The notes beneath the pieces were generated by a model. The model worked only from the letters and a program-made list of their open reading frames with translations. It was not told the DNA's origin and ran no database searches. From NCBI GenBank assembly GCA_001567275.1, contig LNBX01000011.1:1-64000 (forward strand): a DNA stretch of 64,000 bases, written 5' to 3'. The stretch is from Bacteroidetes bacterium OLB10 (GTDB lineage Bacteria > Bacteroidota > Bacteroidia > AKYH767-A > OLB10). The position numbers were made by a program, and so were the translations under genes. This document shows, in pieces, positions 54,738 to 63,718 of the stretch (positions are counted from its first letter, which is position 1; each line of letters begins with the position of its first letter).

Positions 54738-55417
54738 ATTAAAGCTCTTACACCATCTGTCAATTCTATTTTCTTTCCGTCATTTGCACTTCGTGCTTTA
54801 TATGATATTGGAATTTCTCTGTAAATAATATCTTTATTTCGCAATAGTTTCATGGTAATTTCCGGCTCGAAACCAAAACGGTTTTCTTTTAACTGAATAT
54901 TTTTCAACAGAGAACTTCTGATGAGTTTGTAGCAGGTTTCCATATCGGTTATTTTTCGGACTGTCATCAGTGAGGTCATCAACGAAAGAAAGCGATTGGC
55001 TATTTTTGTTTTGAGAGGAACAGGGTAGGGTTGTTTGATTAAAAATCTTGATCCATAAACCACATCAGCTTTATTTGATATAGCAACTTCAATCAGTTTG
55101 TTTATATCCTGTGGATTGAGTTCGAGATCTGCATCCTGAATAATCAGAAAATCACCTGTGGCAACACTCAAACCTGCACGGATGGCACTTCCTTTACCAC
55201 CATTGACTTTTTGTTTTATAAAATGAGTACCGGCATTATTTTCACGGAGTATATTTTCAATTCGTGAGGCACTTTCATCCGTTGAACGGTCATCAACTAT
55301 AATAACCTGCTTTTTGATATCGAAGGATAGTTGCAATGAAAAAATATTCTTTAATACTTCTTCAATGTTTTTTTCCTCGTTAAAAACAGGAATGATAATA
55401 CTGAGTTTTCCTATCAC
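54713..55417 (-). CDS. Family 2 glycosyltransferase (DPM1-like)
   Basis: 234 aa. LSIIIPVFNEEKNIEEVL, VDDRSTDES, GKGSAIRAGL and QDADLELNP (the metal DxD) are the GT2 motifs. KITDMETCYKLIRSSL and RFGFEPEITMKLL are typical of the undecaprenyl/dolichyl-phosphate glycosyltransferase branch. It probably makes a lipid-linked sugar for the adjacent membrane protein. It overlaps the MazG-like gene by 4 nt. Confidence 0.9.
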   Translation of the reverse strand: MIGKLSIIIPVFNEEKNIEEVLKNIFSLQLSFDIKKQVIIVDDRSTDESASRIENILRENNAGTHFIKQKVNGGKGSAIRAGLSVATGDFLIIQDADLELNPQDINKLIEVAISNKADVVYGSRFLIKQPYPVPLKTKIANRFLSLMTSLMTVRKITDMETCYKLIRSSLLKNIQLKENRFGFEPEITMKLLRNKDIIYREIPISYKARSANDGKKIELTDGVRALICLIKYRF

Positions 55418-55809
55418 TGTTCCAGAACAGCTTTGATGTCGGGCAAAAAATAGTTTTTACTTTTCATGATTTTGCCATCTTCGCGATATATAGGTTTTCC
55501 GTTTTCATCCAGTTTGCTCATATTGCTTCGGTGTATTTCATTAAACACTTCAGTGATTTTATGTTGCAAACCATGTGCTATAATAGTTCCGCAAAGGATA
55601 TATAATTTATCACCCAAAGCATCTGCAATCAAAGTTAAATCTTTATTCAGAGCGGCTTCAAGATATTCATCATTTTCCTCCTGCATAAGCCGGTGGCGCA
55701 GTTCTACTGTTTTACGGTCAATATCCGATTGAGGGGTTTCAAAATACCCGAGTCCGAATACTGAATGAAATTCCTTTACCTTGTCAATGGTTTCCTGTAA
55801 TGTTTGCAT
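55414..55809 (-). CDS. MazG-like NTP pyrophosphohydrolase
   Basis: 131 aa. All-alpha NTP-PPase pattern: FHSVFGLGYFETPQ, ELRHRLMQEENDEYLEAAL (metal-binding ExxE) and LIADALGDKLYILCGTI (ExxD-like second half), then EVFNEIHRSNMSKLDENGKP with a DGKIMKSK ending. It hydrolyses (d)NTPs to monophosphates and may clear non-canonical nucleotides. It heads the glycan block, but the linkage to glycan synthesis is not obvious. Confidence 0.88.
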   Translation of the reverse strand: MQTLQETIDKVKEFHSVFGLGYFETPQSDIDRKTVELRHRLMQEENDEYLEAALNKDLTLIADALGDKLYILCGTIIAHGLQHKITEVFNEIHRSNMSKLDENGKPIYREDGKIMKSKNYFLPDIKAVLEQ

Positions 55810-55889
55810 ACGTGGTGTATTTAAACTGCAAATCTGCTAAAAAGTATCAGTGAAAACTATCGTATATCAACAGTTGTTGAAAACTGATT

Positions 55890-56408
55890 TCAGAGTATAT
55901 GCTGATAAAGCATCACATCTTCGGGCTTTTGATTATAAATCAACCAATCCTTTAATACACCCACAGAAGTAAATCCCGATTGCTGAAACAGCTTAATACT
56001 TGCTTTGTTGGAAGCCTGTATGTAACAAAACAACTGATGGAGATTCAGTGTTTGTCTGGCATAGTTCTTAAGACATTCTATACTCTCAGCGGCATATCCT
56101 TTTTTGCGCTCTGTTTCATCGCCAATTAAAATTCCAACACCTGCTCTGCGATGAACAGGGTCATATTGATACAAATCAATAAAGCCGATTGTTTTGAGTG
56201 GCTGAAACAATTGTATGACAAAACGCTGTTGTTTGGTGGTGAAAATATCTGACTGATCCTGTTGTATAAATTCGCCCAGAGTATATTTTGAAAATGGCTT
56301 TACGGTATCACTCAGCAACCAGTTGCTGGTATTGTTTTCCCATTCATACATCAAGGGCAGGTCATCGGGTTCGCAGGCACGCAACAATATATTTTTACTC
56401 CGTAACAT
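55890..56408 (-). CDS. GNAT family N-acetyltransferase (RimJ/SpeG-like)
   Basis: 172 aa. LRACEPDDLPLMYEWENNTSNW is a RimJ/RimL or SpeG-like start, and GVGILIGDETERKKGYAAESI contains the acetyl-CoA-binding Q/RxxGxG/A-type motif. The ending NKASIKLFQQSGFTSVGVLKDW is typical. The substrate could be a polyamine, an antibiotic or a protein N-terminus. Monocistronic between psd and the glycan block. Confidence 0.88.
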   Translation of the reverse strand: MLRSKNILLRACEPDDLPLMYEWENNTSNWLLSDTVKPFSKYTLGEFIQQDQSDIFTTKQQRFVIQLFQPLKTIGFIDLYQYDPVHRRAGVGILIGDETERKKGYAAESIECLKNYARQTLNLHQLFCYIQASNKASIKLFQQSGFTSVGVLKDWLIYNQKPEDVMLYQHIL

Positions 56409-56450
56409 GCTTCAAATATACGAATGTAAAAAATACAAAGAAGAATTTGA

Positions 56451-57110
56451 TTATTGCAGTTCAGCTATTACAGTAACCTTTCCTGTAACTTTCTGGTTCA
56501 TCTGCACATTTACTTTGGCTGTAAGAGGAAGAAAAATATCCACACGCGAGCCAAACTTGATAAAACCCATTTCAGCACCTTGTTTCACCAAATCGTTTTC
56601 GGCTGGATAATAAACTATTCTTTTTGCAAGAGCACCTGCAATCTGACGTAGTAATACTGTTTTGTTCTGATCTTTTTCTACAACAATGGTTGTACGCTCA
56701 TTATCAGTAGAAGCTTTAGGATGCCATGCCACAAGATATTTTCCTTTGTGATAGCGGAGATACGGTATTTTTCCACTGATGGGATACCAGTTGGCATGTA
56801 CATTAAAGGGTGACATGAAAATGGAAACCTGAATACGTTTATCTTTATAATATTCAGTTTCTGTAGTTTGTTCAATAACTACAACTTTGCCGTCAGCAGG
56901 TGCAATCACGTAATTCTCATTACGAGTAGCCGATCTTTTGGGGTAACGGAAAAACTGTACTATAAGAATAAGAAAAATGAAAGTAACTGTAAATACGAGA
57001 AGGCTCAGCCAGTCCTGTTGTTCACGTGTTGTAAGCACCAGAGCATTTATAATTACAAATGCCGAAAGTGTTCCCAGCACCCAATATTTACCTTCGCGAT
57101 GTATAGTCAT
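56451..57110 (-). CDS. psd: Phosphatidylserine decarboxylase (short, archaeal-like PSD-A type)
   Basis: 219 aa. Two N-terminal membrane helices (about 10-26, 33-52) are followed by APADGKVV, SIFMSPFNVHANW and the pyruvoyl processing site FGSRV at about 186-190 (cleavage before S188). The chain self-cleaves to give a pyruvoyl-containing subunit and produces phosphatidylethanolamine. It lies downstream of the gdh terminator. Confidence 0.93.
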   Translation of the reverse strand: MTIHREGKYWVLGTLSAFVIINALVLTTREQQDWLSLLVFTVTFIFLILIVQFFRYPKRSATRNENYVIAPADGKVVVIEQTTETEYYKDKRIQVSIFMSPFNVHANWYPISGKIPYLRYHKGKYLVAWHPKASTDNERTTIVVEKDQNKTVLLRQIAGALAKRIVYYPAENDLVKQGAEMGFIKFGSRVDIFLPLTAKVNVQMNQKVTGKVTVIAELQ

Positions 57111-57123
57111 TCAATATTCAAAT

Positions 57124-57152
57124 AAAAAGCGGCAGTAATTAAAAACTGCCGC
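57124..57152 (-). terminator. Rho-independent terminator overlapping the 3' end of gdh
   Basis: On the minus strand, GCGGCAGT, loop TTTTAATT and ACTGCCGC followed by TTTTTATTTG. The left arm encodes the last codons (Arg-Gly-Ser-Phe) and the stop codon falls in the loop. Confidence 0.88.
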
Positions 57153-58416
57153 GTGATTTAATACCTAATTCAATTTTGCTCAACGCATAAATATAAGCTG
57201 CAATGCGCATGTGAACCTTATACTTTTTGGATACTTCCCAAACATTATTGAATGCCTGTTTCATCCATCTGTCGGCACGTTTGTTGATTTCTTCTTCGCT
57301 GTAATAATATCCTGTGCGGTTTTGAACCCATTCAAAGTATGAAACCGTTACACCACCTCCATTGGCAAGTATATCAGGAATTACCAATATACCCTTTTTC
57401 TCCAGAATATGATCAGCTTCATCAGTAGTAGGGCCATTAGCTCCTTCTACAATCAGCTTTGCTTTAATTTTGGAAGCATTGTCTTCTGTAATCTGATTTT
57501 CCATTGCACATGGAGCAAGTATATCAACATTCAGAGTAAGTAACTCTTCGTTTGAAATTAACTTTCCTCCTTTATAGCCTTTAATAACACCTTTGTTTCC
57601 ATTGCGGTAAGCTATAGCTTTCTCAATGTCAATTCCGTCAGCATTATAAAATGCAGCAGTATGGTCAGATATAGCAACAATTTTTATTCCCTGTGCTGCC
57701 AGATGTTTAGCAGTGATGGAGCCTACATTTCCAAATCCCTGAACTGCAGCTCTGCATTTCTCCGGTTTGAGGCCCAGTTTATCAAGAGCTTCCATAGTTG
57801 CAGTCATCACACCTCTTCCTGTTGCTTCAACTCTTCCGCGTGAACCTCCAAGGTGCAACGGTTTGCCTGTAACTACACCCGGAGTGAAGGAACCTTTCAA
57901 TTTACTGAATTCATCAACAATCCATGCCATCTCTCTTGCACCGGTATTCATATCCGGAGCAGGAATATCTTTATCCACTCCAAATACATCAGCCATTGCC
58001 CCGGTATAAGCGCGTGTAAGACGCTCCAACTCTCCTTCACTCATTTTGGAAGGGTCGCAGGTTATTCCGCCTTTGGCTCCACCATAGGGAATGTCGGCAA
58101 TAGCGCATTTAAAAGTCATCCATGCCGCAAGTGCCATAACTTCACTTTCGTTTACATTTAAACTGTAACGGATACCACCTTTCGATGGGCCTAAGGCTGT
58201 ATTATGAACTACACGGAACCCTTCAAAAACCTGAGTTTTTCCATTGTCCATTTTGATAGGTAAACTACTATAAACGATGCGGCTTGGTTTTTTCATGATT
58301 TCATAAACGTCATCATCCAGTTTCATGATTTTAGCAGCTACATCAAGGCGCTTTATCATTTCTTCAAAAGGGTTATCTTTTTCCTGTTGGTGTTTAACTT
58401 TTTTGGTGTCAGCCAT
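57139..58416 (-). CDS. Glu/Leu/Phe/Val dehydrogenase (glutamate dehydrogenase)
   Basis: 425 aa from ATG 58416; a GTG at 58440 is in frame but overlaps the promoter. MALAAWMTFKCAIADIPYGGAKGGI contains the substrate-binding and catalytic Lys region, PAPDMNTGAREMAWIVDEFS the catalytic Asp, and AAVQGFGNVGSITAKHLA the NAD(P) Rossmann motif. It interconverts glutamate and 2-oxoglutarate with ammonia, linking it to the alanine dehydrogenase elsewhere in the window. Single-gene unit with promoter and terminator. Confidence 0.94.
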   Translation of the reverse strand: MADTKKVKHQQEKDNPFEEMIKRLDVAAKIMKLDDDVYEIMKKPSRIVYSSLPIKMDNGKTQVFEGFRVVHNTALGPSKGGIRYSLNVNESEVMALAAWMTFKCAIADIPYGGAKGGITCDPSKMSEGELERLTRAYTGAMADVFGVDKDIPAPDMNTGAREMAWIVDEFSKLKGSFTPGVVTGKPLHLGGSRGRVEATGRGVMTATMEALDKLGLKPEKCRAAVQGFGNVGSITAKHLAAQGIKIVAISDHTAAFYNADGIDIEKAIAYRNGNKGVIKGYKGGKLISNEELLTLNVDILAPCAMENQITEDNASKIKAKLIVEGANGPTTDEADHILEKKGILVIPDILANGGGVTVSYFEWVQNRTGYYYSEEEINKRADRWMKQAFNNVWEVSKKYKVHMRIAAYIYALSKIELGIKSRGSF

Positions 58417-58439
58417 TGCTTTTTGATTTTTTGTGGGCA

Positions 58440-58470
58440 CGAAATTATGAAAGATTTATATCTAACCAAA
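58440..58470 (-). promoter_or_regulatory. Promoter of gdh
   Basis: On the minus strand, TTTG (58467-58470), a 19-nt spacer and TAATTTCG (58440-58447; one mismatch to TAnnTTTG), 23 nt before the ATG. This supports the ATG 58416 start. Confidence 0.7.
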
Positions 58471-58653
58471 AGCAGCCTGATTAATATGTTTATTAACACC
58501 TTTTATCCTCAGAAACATCATCATTGTCACCTTAGTCTTCGAGAAAGTCGGTGCTGTAATATGTTAACAACTCAAAAGAGATTTTAACGGAGCACACGTT
58601 AAGTTTTAGGCAAGCGTTATTTTTGCAAGAAACCACATTTTTTATTTTTACTG

Positions 58654-59934
58654 ATGAGAAAATTATTTGCATTGTTTTTCCTGATTGGCGTTTCAGGAAA
58701 TGTTTTTGCTCAAACCCTCAAATCTTTTAGTACCGATCCTTCAGGGTTCCTTGTTGACTTAAAGTCATTTTTTGAAGAAACCAATAAAAAAGAAGCAGAG
58801 AAGATCATGGATGAGTTTAAACCGGTTTATCTGGGAAAGCTAAATGCAGACCAGCAACAGACGGTAATTAAAACCTGCAATGCCATGCTTAAAAAAAGGA
58901 TGAAGGCATTCCCTGACTTTGTAGTTTATACAGGAGTGCTCACAGCTTTTACTGCAAGTGGAAAAGATGCCAAAACATTCTCTGATTGGCATTCAACATT
59001 CGAAAAATCCATTGCAAAGTTGAGTGTAAGAAAATTGGGTGATTTTCTTGAAATATCACAATCCTTGTTTTCAGGAAATATATTATACAGTTCAAGTTCG
59101 GTTGAATGGAGCAGCTATTCCAATCAGTATTCTTTTGGTTTTGATTCATTGCCACGCATAGTGTTTGCCACTACAACATTGCGTTGTACCAGTAAAGGCG
59201 ACAGTTCAGTTATTGAAAGCACTCAGGGAGTTTATTATCCCAATAATTTACTCTTTTACGGCAATGGAGGAAAAGTTAATTTTACCCGTGCCGGTCTCTC
59301 ACCCAGTGAAGCCAATGCTAGTGTAAGAAAGTACGTCATCAATATGAAAGGTTCTGAGTATAGTATGGACTCTGTTACATTTTCGTACAAAAAATATTTC
59401 GAGAGTGAATTGAAGGGCCGTTATCACGATAAACTGCTTGCCAATGTGAATGATTCCAATGCCAGCTATCCGCGATTTGTGAGTTACAGCACATCACTTG
59501 ATATTAAAGACCTTGTAAAAGATGCTGATTACAGAGGAGGTTTCTCACTTCAGGGAAGCAAAATGGTAGGCTCAGGAAACCGAAACAGCTATGCTACTTT
59601 ACTTTTTAAACTGAATGGCAAACCACAACTTAAAATGTTGTCGCAGGGATTTATTATCCGGCCCGATCGCATTGTATCTATTAATGCTGCTGCAGTAATT
59701 TACTGGGAGAAAGATTCTATTTATCATCCCGGTGTGGAGTTTAAATATATCTACAAAGACCGTACGGTAACTCTTACCAAAAACGGACAAACAGCCGTGA
59801 ACAGTCCTTATTTCGACAGTTATCATAAAATGGATTTGGATTTTGACCAGCTGATTTGGAAAGTGGACGACCCATTGATGGATCTGAAAATGATTTCAGG
59901 AGGTGGAGAGAGTAACTCCGTTTCGAATCAGTGA
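58654..59934 (+). CDS. N-terminal part of a very large exported Bacteroidota protein (split)
   Basis: 426 aa with a signal peptide (MRKLFALFFLIGVSGNVFAQ). No enzymatic motif was recognised; residues 30-110 are helical and the rest beta-rich (SSVEWSSYSNQYSFGFD, GGKVNFTRAGL). It ends at TGA 59932-59934. Adding one T to the TTT at 59921-59923 continues the frame as SVFESVNLYSRQRFEKIQG into the next gene. I recall related Bacteroidota proteins of roughly 1,480 aa covering both parts, so these are probably one gene. Function unknown; periplasmic or surface location. Confidence 0.75.
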   Translation: MRKLFALFFLIGVSGNVFAQTLKSFSTDPSGFLVDLKSFFEETNKKEAEKIMDEFKPVYLGKLNADQQQTVIKTCNAMLKKRMKAFPDFVVYTGVLTAFTASGKDAKTFSDWHSTFEKSIAKLSVRKLGDFLEISQSLFSGNILYSSSSVEWSSYSNQYSFGFDSLPRIVFATTTLRCTSKGDSSVIESTQGVYYPNNLLFYGNGGKVNFTRAGLSPSEANASVRKYVINMKGSEYSMDSVTFSYKKYFESELKGRYHDKLLANVNDSNASYPRFVSYSTSLDIKDLVKDADYRGGFSLQGSKMVGSGNRNSYATLLFKLNGKPQLKMLSQGFIIRPDRIVSINAAAVIYWEKDSIYHPGVEFKYIYKDRTVTLTKNGQTAVNSPYFDSYHKMDLDFDQLIWKVDDPLMDLKMISGGGESNSVSNQ

Positions 59935-62900
59935 ACCTTTATTCACGTCAGCGTTTTGAAAAAATTCAGGGAATTTCTGAAGCCAATCCACTTTACACTA
60001 TTCAGCAATATGCCGATAAAAACAATACAAAAGTTATTCATGTTAACGACCTTGCTCAATACATGAAACTAACCGACAATACTGTGCGCAATCTGGTTTT
60101 AGGATTGTCATCATTAGGTTTTGTGAGTTACGATTCGGATGCGGATAGATTTATTGTTAAAGATAAAGTATCATATTACCTGAAAGCTCAAACCGGTAAG
60201 GTTGATTATGACGAACTGAAAATTGAGTCTATGATTTCGGGGATGCCCAATGCCACCATCAATCTGTTGAATTTTGATATTAATTTGAGAGGTGTAAGCC
60301 ATGTTTTAATAAGCGATTCGCAGGAAGTTTATATACAACCTTTCGAGCAGGAATTAACCCTTAAGAAAGATCGTGATATGGTGTTTAATGGCAGAGTGCA
60401 TGCAGGAAGACTTGATTTTTATGGTAAAGAATTCGCTTTTAATTATGAGGATTTTAATATTGATTTGAAAAATGTTGATTCCTTGAGATTTAAAGTTCCT
60501 TCTGATGAAGTAGATCAGAATGGCAGAAAGAAACTCATCCCGATAAAAAGTATTTTGCAGCAACTTAACGGGAAACTTTCAATAGACAATCCTTCCAATA
60601 AGTCAGGTTTTGTAGCCAATGACGAATACCCCATTTTTGTGTGTACCAATAAATCATTTATTTATTACGACTACCCTGAAATTTATGGAGGAGTGTATAA
60701 ACGTGATAAGTTCTATTATCATCTCGATCCGTTTACCATTGATAGTTTGAACTCACTTACCAAAGAAGGGTTGATATTTGAAGGAAGTATGGTGTCGGCA
60801 GATATTTTTCCTGAGTGGCGACAACAACTAACCGTACAACCTGATTATTCATTAGGTTTTACTACACAAACTCCTGCTGAAGGTTTTACTGCTTATAACG
60901 GAAAGGGGAAATATCGTGAACAGATTAGCCTGAGCCATAATGGATTCTTAGGAAAAGGAGAGGTGGATTACCTGAGCAGTACGAGCAAGTCTGATAACAT
61001 TGTGTTTTTCCCCGACAGCATGCATGCTGTTACGCAAAGTTTTGTAATGAGACGTGAGCAGATAGGGAATACTAAATTCCCTGATATTAAATCTGAAGAT
61101 GTGTTTGTGAACTGGCGTCCTAAAAATGATAAGATGTATGTGTTTAAACGAAGCCATAATTTCGACCTGTTTAAAGGTGAAGCTATTTTGGACGGCAATC
61201 TGGTGCTGATGCCAACAGGAGTGAAAGCCAACGGTACAATTACTTTCCAGCAATCGCAACTCATATCCGACAATCATTACATACGTGAACACAGTTACGG
61301 ATCAGACTCCGCTGAATTTAAACTGCAGAGTGATATGTCAGATGTGTTGGCATTACAAACCAAAAACGTAAAAGCCAATATTGACCTCGACAAACGAATT
61401 GGTAATTTCAGCAGCAATGGTGGCAGAGCAAAAGTTGATTTTCCGGTTAATCAGTATATCTCTTACATAAGTGATTTCAGATGGTTCATGGATAAATCGG
61501 AACTGGAGTTCGGCAGCTCAGATGCATTGGCTGAAAACAGCAATGAATTTGTATCGGTAAATAAACAGCAGGACTCTTTGAGGTGGACTGCACCACTTGC
61601 CTCATATAACTTAAAATCATATTTGCTCAAAGGATTTAAGGTAAAGGAAATATTAGTGGCCGATGCTTCCATAATTCCTGATTTGGGTAATGTTGTAGTG
61701 GAGCGCGATGCGGTGATGCGACCATTGGTTAACAGCAAAGTGATTGCCAATACAACCAGCCGATATCACACCATGCTCAACACAAATATTACTATAACAA
61801 GCAGCAAGAACTATTCAGGTGATGGTAATTACGAGTATCTGGATCAAACCAAGGTAAAACATAAAATCAGGCTTACGCAGATAGGAGTGGACACATCAAA
61901 GCAGACATTTGCAATTGGAGTTATACCTGACTCGGCTCACTTCTTTATCAGTCCAACCATACAGTATAAAGGCAATCTTCGTATCAATGCAGCAAAGGAA
62001 CATTTATTCTTCAGTGGATATGCAATTGTAAACCATCATTGCAGCATGTTCGACCGCAACTGGTTCGGATTTTCCGGAGAAATCAATCCCAAAGGGGTGA
62101 ACATTCCCATTGAGGCACCTGCCAATGAATCAATGCAAAAACTTTATTCAGGAATTTATTTCGGCAGCGACAGCACCATGATGTATCCTGCATTTCTTTC
62201 TCCCAAAAAAGGAAACAGCGATGCTGAAGTTATTTCAGCCGAAGGGTATCTTACTTATGACAATAATTCGAGACAATATACCATCAGCGGAGCTGTTCCA
62301 GGAGCTGATTCTGCAAAAACATCAGCTATTATTACCAATTCAGTTATACTGGATGATAAAAAATGTGAACTCGCAGCTGAGGGAAGAATCAACCTTACTC
62401 AGGATTTCGGGCAGCTGAAATTAGGCAACTATGGTCGGGTTACATATTCTACTGTGAACGATTCTATCGGATTTGACGAAATTATGGCTGTTGATTTTAT
62501 GTTTAATGATGACGCTTTAAAAGCAATGGCAGAGATGTTTAATTCTATTCCGGCACTGCAACCATTTATGGACGACCGCAAAGTTTATCGCAATGCTCTC
62601 ACCAATATGATTGGGAAAGACAAGACAGAAAAATTACTGAATGAAACCGGCATTTATGGCTCAGCACGTAAGATCCCTTCTGATCTGCAACATACATTGG
62701 TACTAAGCGAACTTAAATTTTATTACAATAAAGAACGTGCATCTTATATTTCTACCGGAAAAATAGGTTTGGGAATTATTGGCAAAACGTATGTTGGACG
62801 TATGGTAAACGGAAAAGTTGAAATCATGCGCAGACGGAGCGGAGATGTGTTGAATATTTATCTTGAAGCTTTGCCGGATATGTGGTATTATTTCAATTAT

Positions 62901-63080
62901 CAGCGTGGTGTGCTGCAGGCAATTTCAAGTGATGTGAAATTTAATAAACCCATTGATGAAATGAAACCTGAAAAACGTGTTGCTAGCGAAAAAGGAGGAC
63001 TTGAACCTTATCAGTTTATGCTCGCTACTGACAGAAAGAAGAACGAGTTCCTGAAAAGAATCAATGATGCCGGTTTGTAA
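59931..63080 (+). CDS. C-terminal part of the same very large exported protein
   Basis: 1049 aa from a GTG that overlaps the previous stop (GTGA). The frame is open from CTCCGTTTCGAATCA before the GTG. Residues about 10-85 look like a wHTH-like segment (YTIQQYADKNNTKVIHVNDL, VRNLVLGLSSLGFVSYD), after which most of the sequence is beta-rich (MISGMPNATINLLNFDINLRGV, VFNGRVHAGRLDFYGKEFAFNY). No signal peptide of its own, supporting continuity with the upstream part. The composition recalls large Bacteroidota outer-membrane or gliding-associated proteins, but I cannot assign a function. Confidence 0.8.
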   Translation: MNLYSRQRFEKIQGISEANPLYTIQQYADKNNTKVIHVNDLAQYMKLTDNTVRNLVLGLSSLGFVSYDSDADRFIVKDKVSYYLKAQTGKVDYDELKIESMISGMPNATINLLNFDINLRGVSHVLISDSQEVYIQPFEQELTLKKDRDMVFNGRVHAGRLDFYGKEFAFNYEDFNIDLKNVDSLRFKVPSDEVDQNGRKKLIPIKSILQQLNGKLSIDNPSNKSGFVANDEYPIFVCTNKSFIYYDYPEIYGGVYKRDKFYYHLDPFTIDSLNSLTKEGLIFEGSMVSADIFPEWRQQLTVQPDYSLGFTTQTPAEGFTAYNGKGKYREQISLSHNGFLGKGEVDYLSSTSKSDNIVFFPDSMHAVTQSFVMRREQIGNTKFPDIKSEDVFVNWRPKNDKMYVFKRSHNFDLFKGEAILDGNLVLMPTGVKANGTITFQQSQLISDNHYIREHSYGSDSAEFKLQSDMSDVLALQTKNVKANIDLDKRIGNFSSNGGRAKVDFPVNQYISYISDFRWFMDKSELEFGSSDALAENSNEFVSVNKQQDSLRWTAPLASYNLKSYLLKGFKVKEILVADASIIPDLGNVVVERDAVMRPLVNSKVIANTTSRYHTMLNTNITITSSKNYSGDGNYEYLDQTKVKHKIRLTQIGVDTSKQTFAIGVIPDSAHFFISPTIQYKGNLRINAAKEHLFFSGYAIVNHHCSMFDRNWFGFSGEINPKGVNIPIEAPANESMQKLYSGIYFGSDSTMMYPAFLSPKKGNSDAEVISAEGYLTYDNNSRQYTISGAVPGADSAKTSAIITNSVILDDKKCELAAEGRINLTQDFGQLKLGNYGRVTYSTVNDSIGFDEIMAVDFMFNDDALKAMAEMFNSIPALQPFMDDRKVYRNALTNMIGKDKTEKLLNETGIYGSARKIPSDLQHTLVLSELKFYYNKERASYISTGKIGLGIIGKTYVGRMVNGKVEIMRRRSGDVLNIYLEALPDMWYYFNYQRGVLQAISSDVKFNKPIDEMKPEKRVASEKGGLEPYQFMLATDRKKNEFLKRINDAGL

Positions 63081-63119
63081 TCAGGAATCAGTCTGATGAT
63101 TTACCGTATTTAATGAGAA

Positions 63120-63153
63120 GGGATGTTTCGGTTATTCTAAATTGAAACATCCC
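63120..63153. terminator. Bidirectional terminator-like hairpin between convergent genes
   Basis: GGGATGTTTC (63120-63129) and GAAACATCCC (63144-63153) form a perfect 10-bp stem 39 nt after the large protein stop and 29 nt after the marR stop. A weak T-tract (ATTTTTTG) follows on the plus strand at 63166-63174. Confidence 0.55.
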
Positions 63154-63182
63154 TGATTCTACAATTATTTTTTGAACCTCAA

Positions 63183-63632
63183 TTATTTTCTCAACTTATC
63201 CAATAATCGGTTGAGGGTTTTTGCTTCCTGCATGGTGATGTTAGACATCAGTTCTTCTGTTTCATGCATTTCCGTATCAATTTTTTCGAGTAGTTTGAGT
63301 CCTTTTGCAGAGATCACTACATCAACCAGGCGCTTGTCTGCCGGATGTTCCTTTTGATTCACAAATCCTGATTTGTGCAGCCTTGCAACAATTCTCGACA
63401 CATCACTCATTTTGTCCAGCATTCGACAACGTACTTCACATGTGCTGATAGGAGTGGGATGCTGTCCTCTTAAAATTCGCATCACATTAAATTGCTGCGG
63501 GCTTAAACCAAAACGCAGTAAAAAAGCTCGAAGGTTGCTTTGCAACCAGTTGCTTGTGTAAATCAGGTTGATGCTAGCCTTCACTTTTTCATTTTTAAAA
63601 AATGGTTGCTGAATAGCTTCTTCAATTTTCAT
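63183..63632 (-). CDS. MarR family transcriptional regulator
   Basis: 149 aa from ATG 63632 (MKIEEAIQQP). A longer in-frame start at 63665 would lie inside the yceI terminator, so it is rejected. The winged-helix core has FGLSPQQFNVMRILRG, STCEVRCRMLDKMSDVSRIVARL (recognition helix) and the wing EHPADKRLVDVVIS with the DKR motif. It is directly downstream of yceI, suggesting that it regulates yceI or is paired with it. Confidence 0.9.
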   Translation of the reverse strand: MKIEEAIQQPFFKNEKVKASINLIYTSNWLQSNLRAFLLRFGLSPQQFNVMRILRGQHPTPISTCEVRCRMLDKMSDVSRIVARLHKSGFVNQKEHPADKRLVDVVISAKGLKLLEKIDTEMHETEELMSNITMQEAKTLNRLLDKLRK

Positions 63633-63647
63633 TATCCTTAAAAATAA

Positions 63648-63674
63648 AAGAGAGTATTTCTTCAATACTCTCTT
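63648..63674 (-). terminator. Rho-independent terminator of the yceI-like gene
   Basis: On the minus strand, AAGAGAGTATT, loop GAAGA and AATACTCTCTT followed by TTTATTTTT. It lies 44 nt after the yceI stop and 15 nt before the marR ATG. Confidence 0.88.
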
Positions 63675-63718
63675 AGTTAAATCAACTCACAAACTTAATA
63701 TTTACATTCAGAAATGAT

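Noticed and set aside
63633-63665. Longer MarR start at 63665
   Set aside because: It lies within the stem of the yceI terminator; ATG 63632 follows it at a normal distance.
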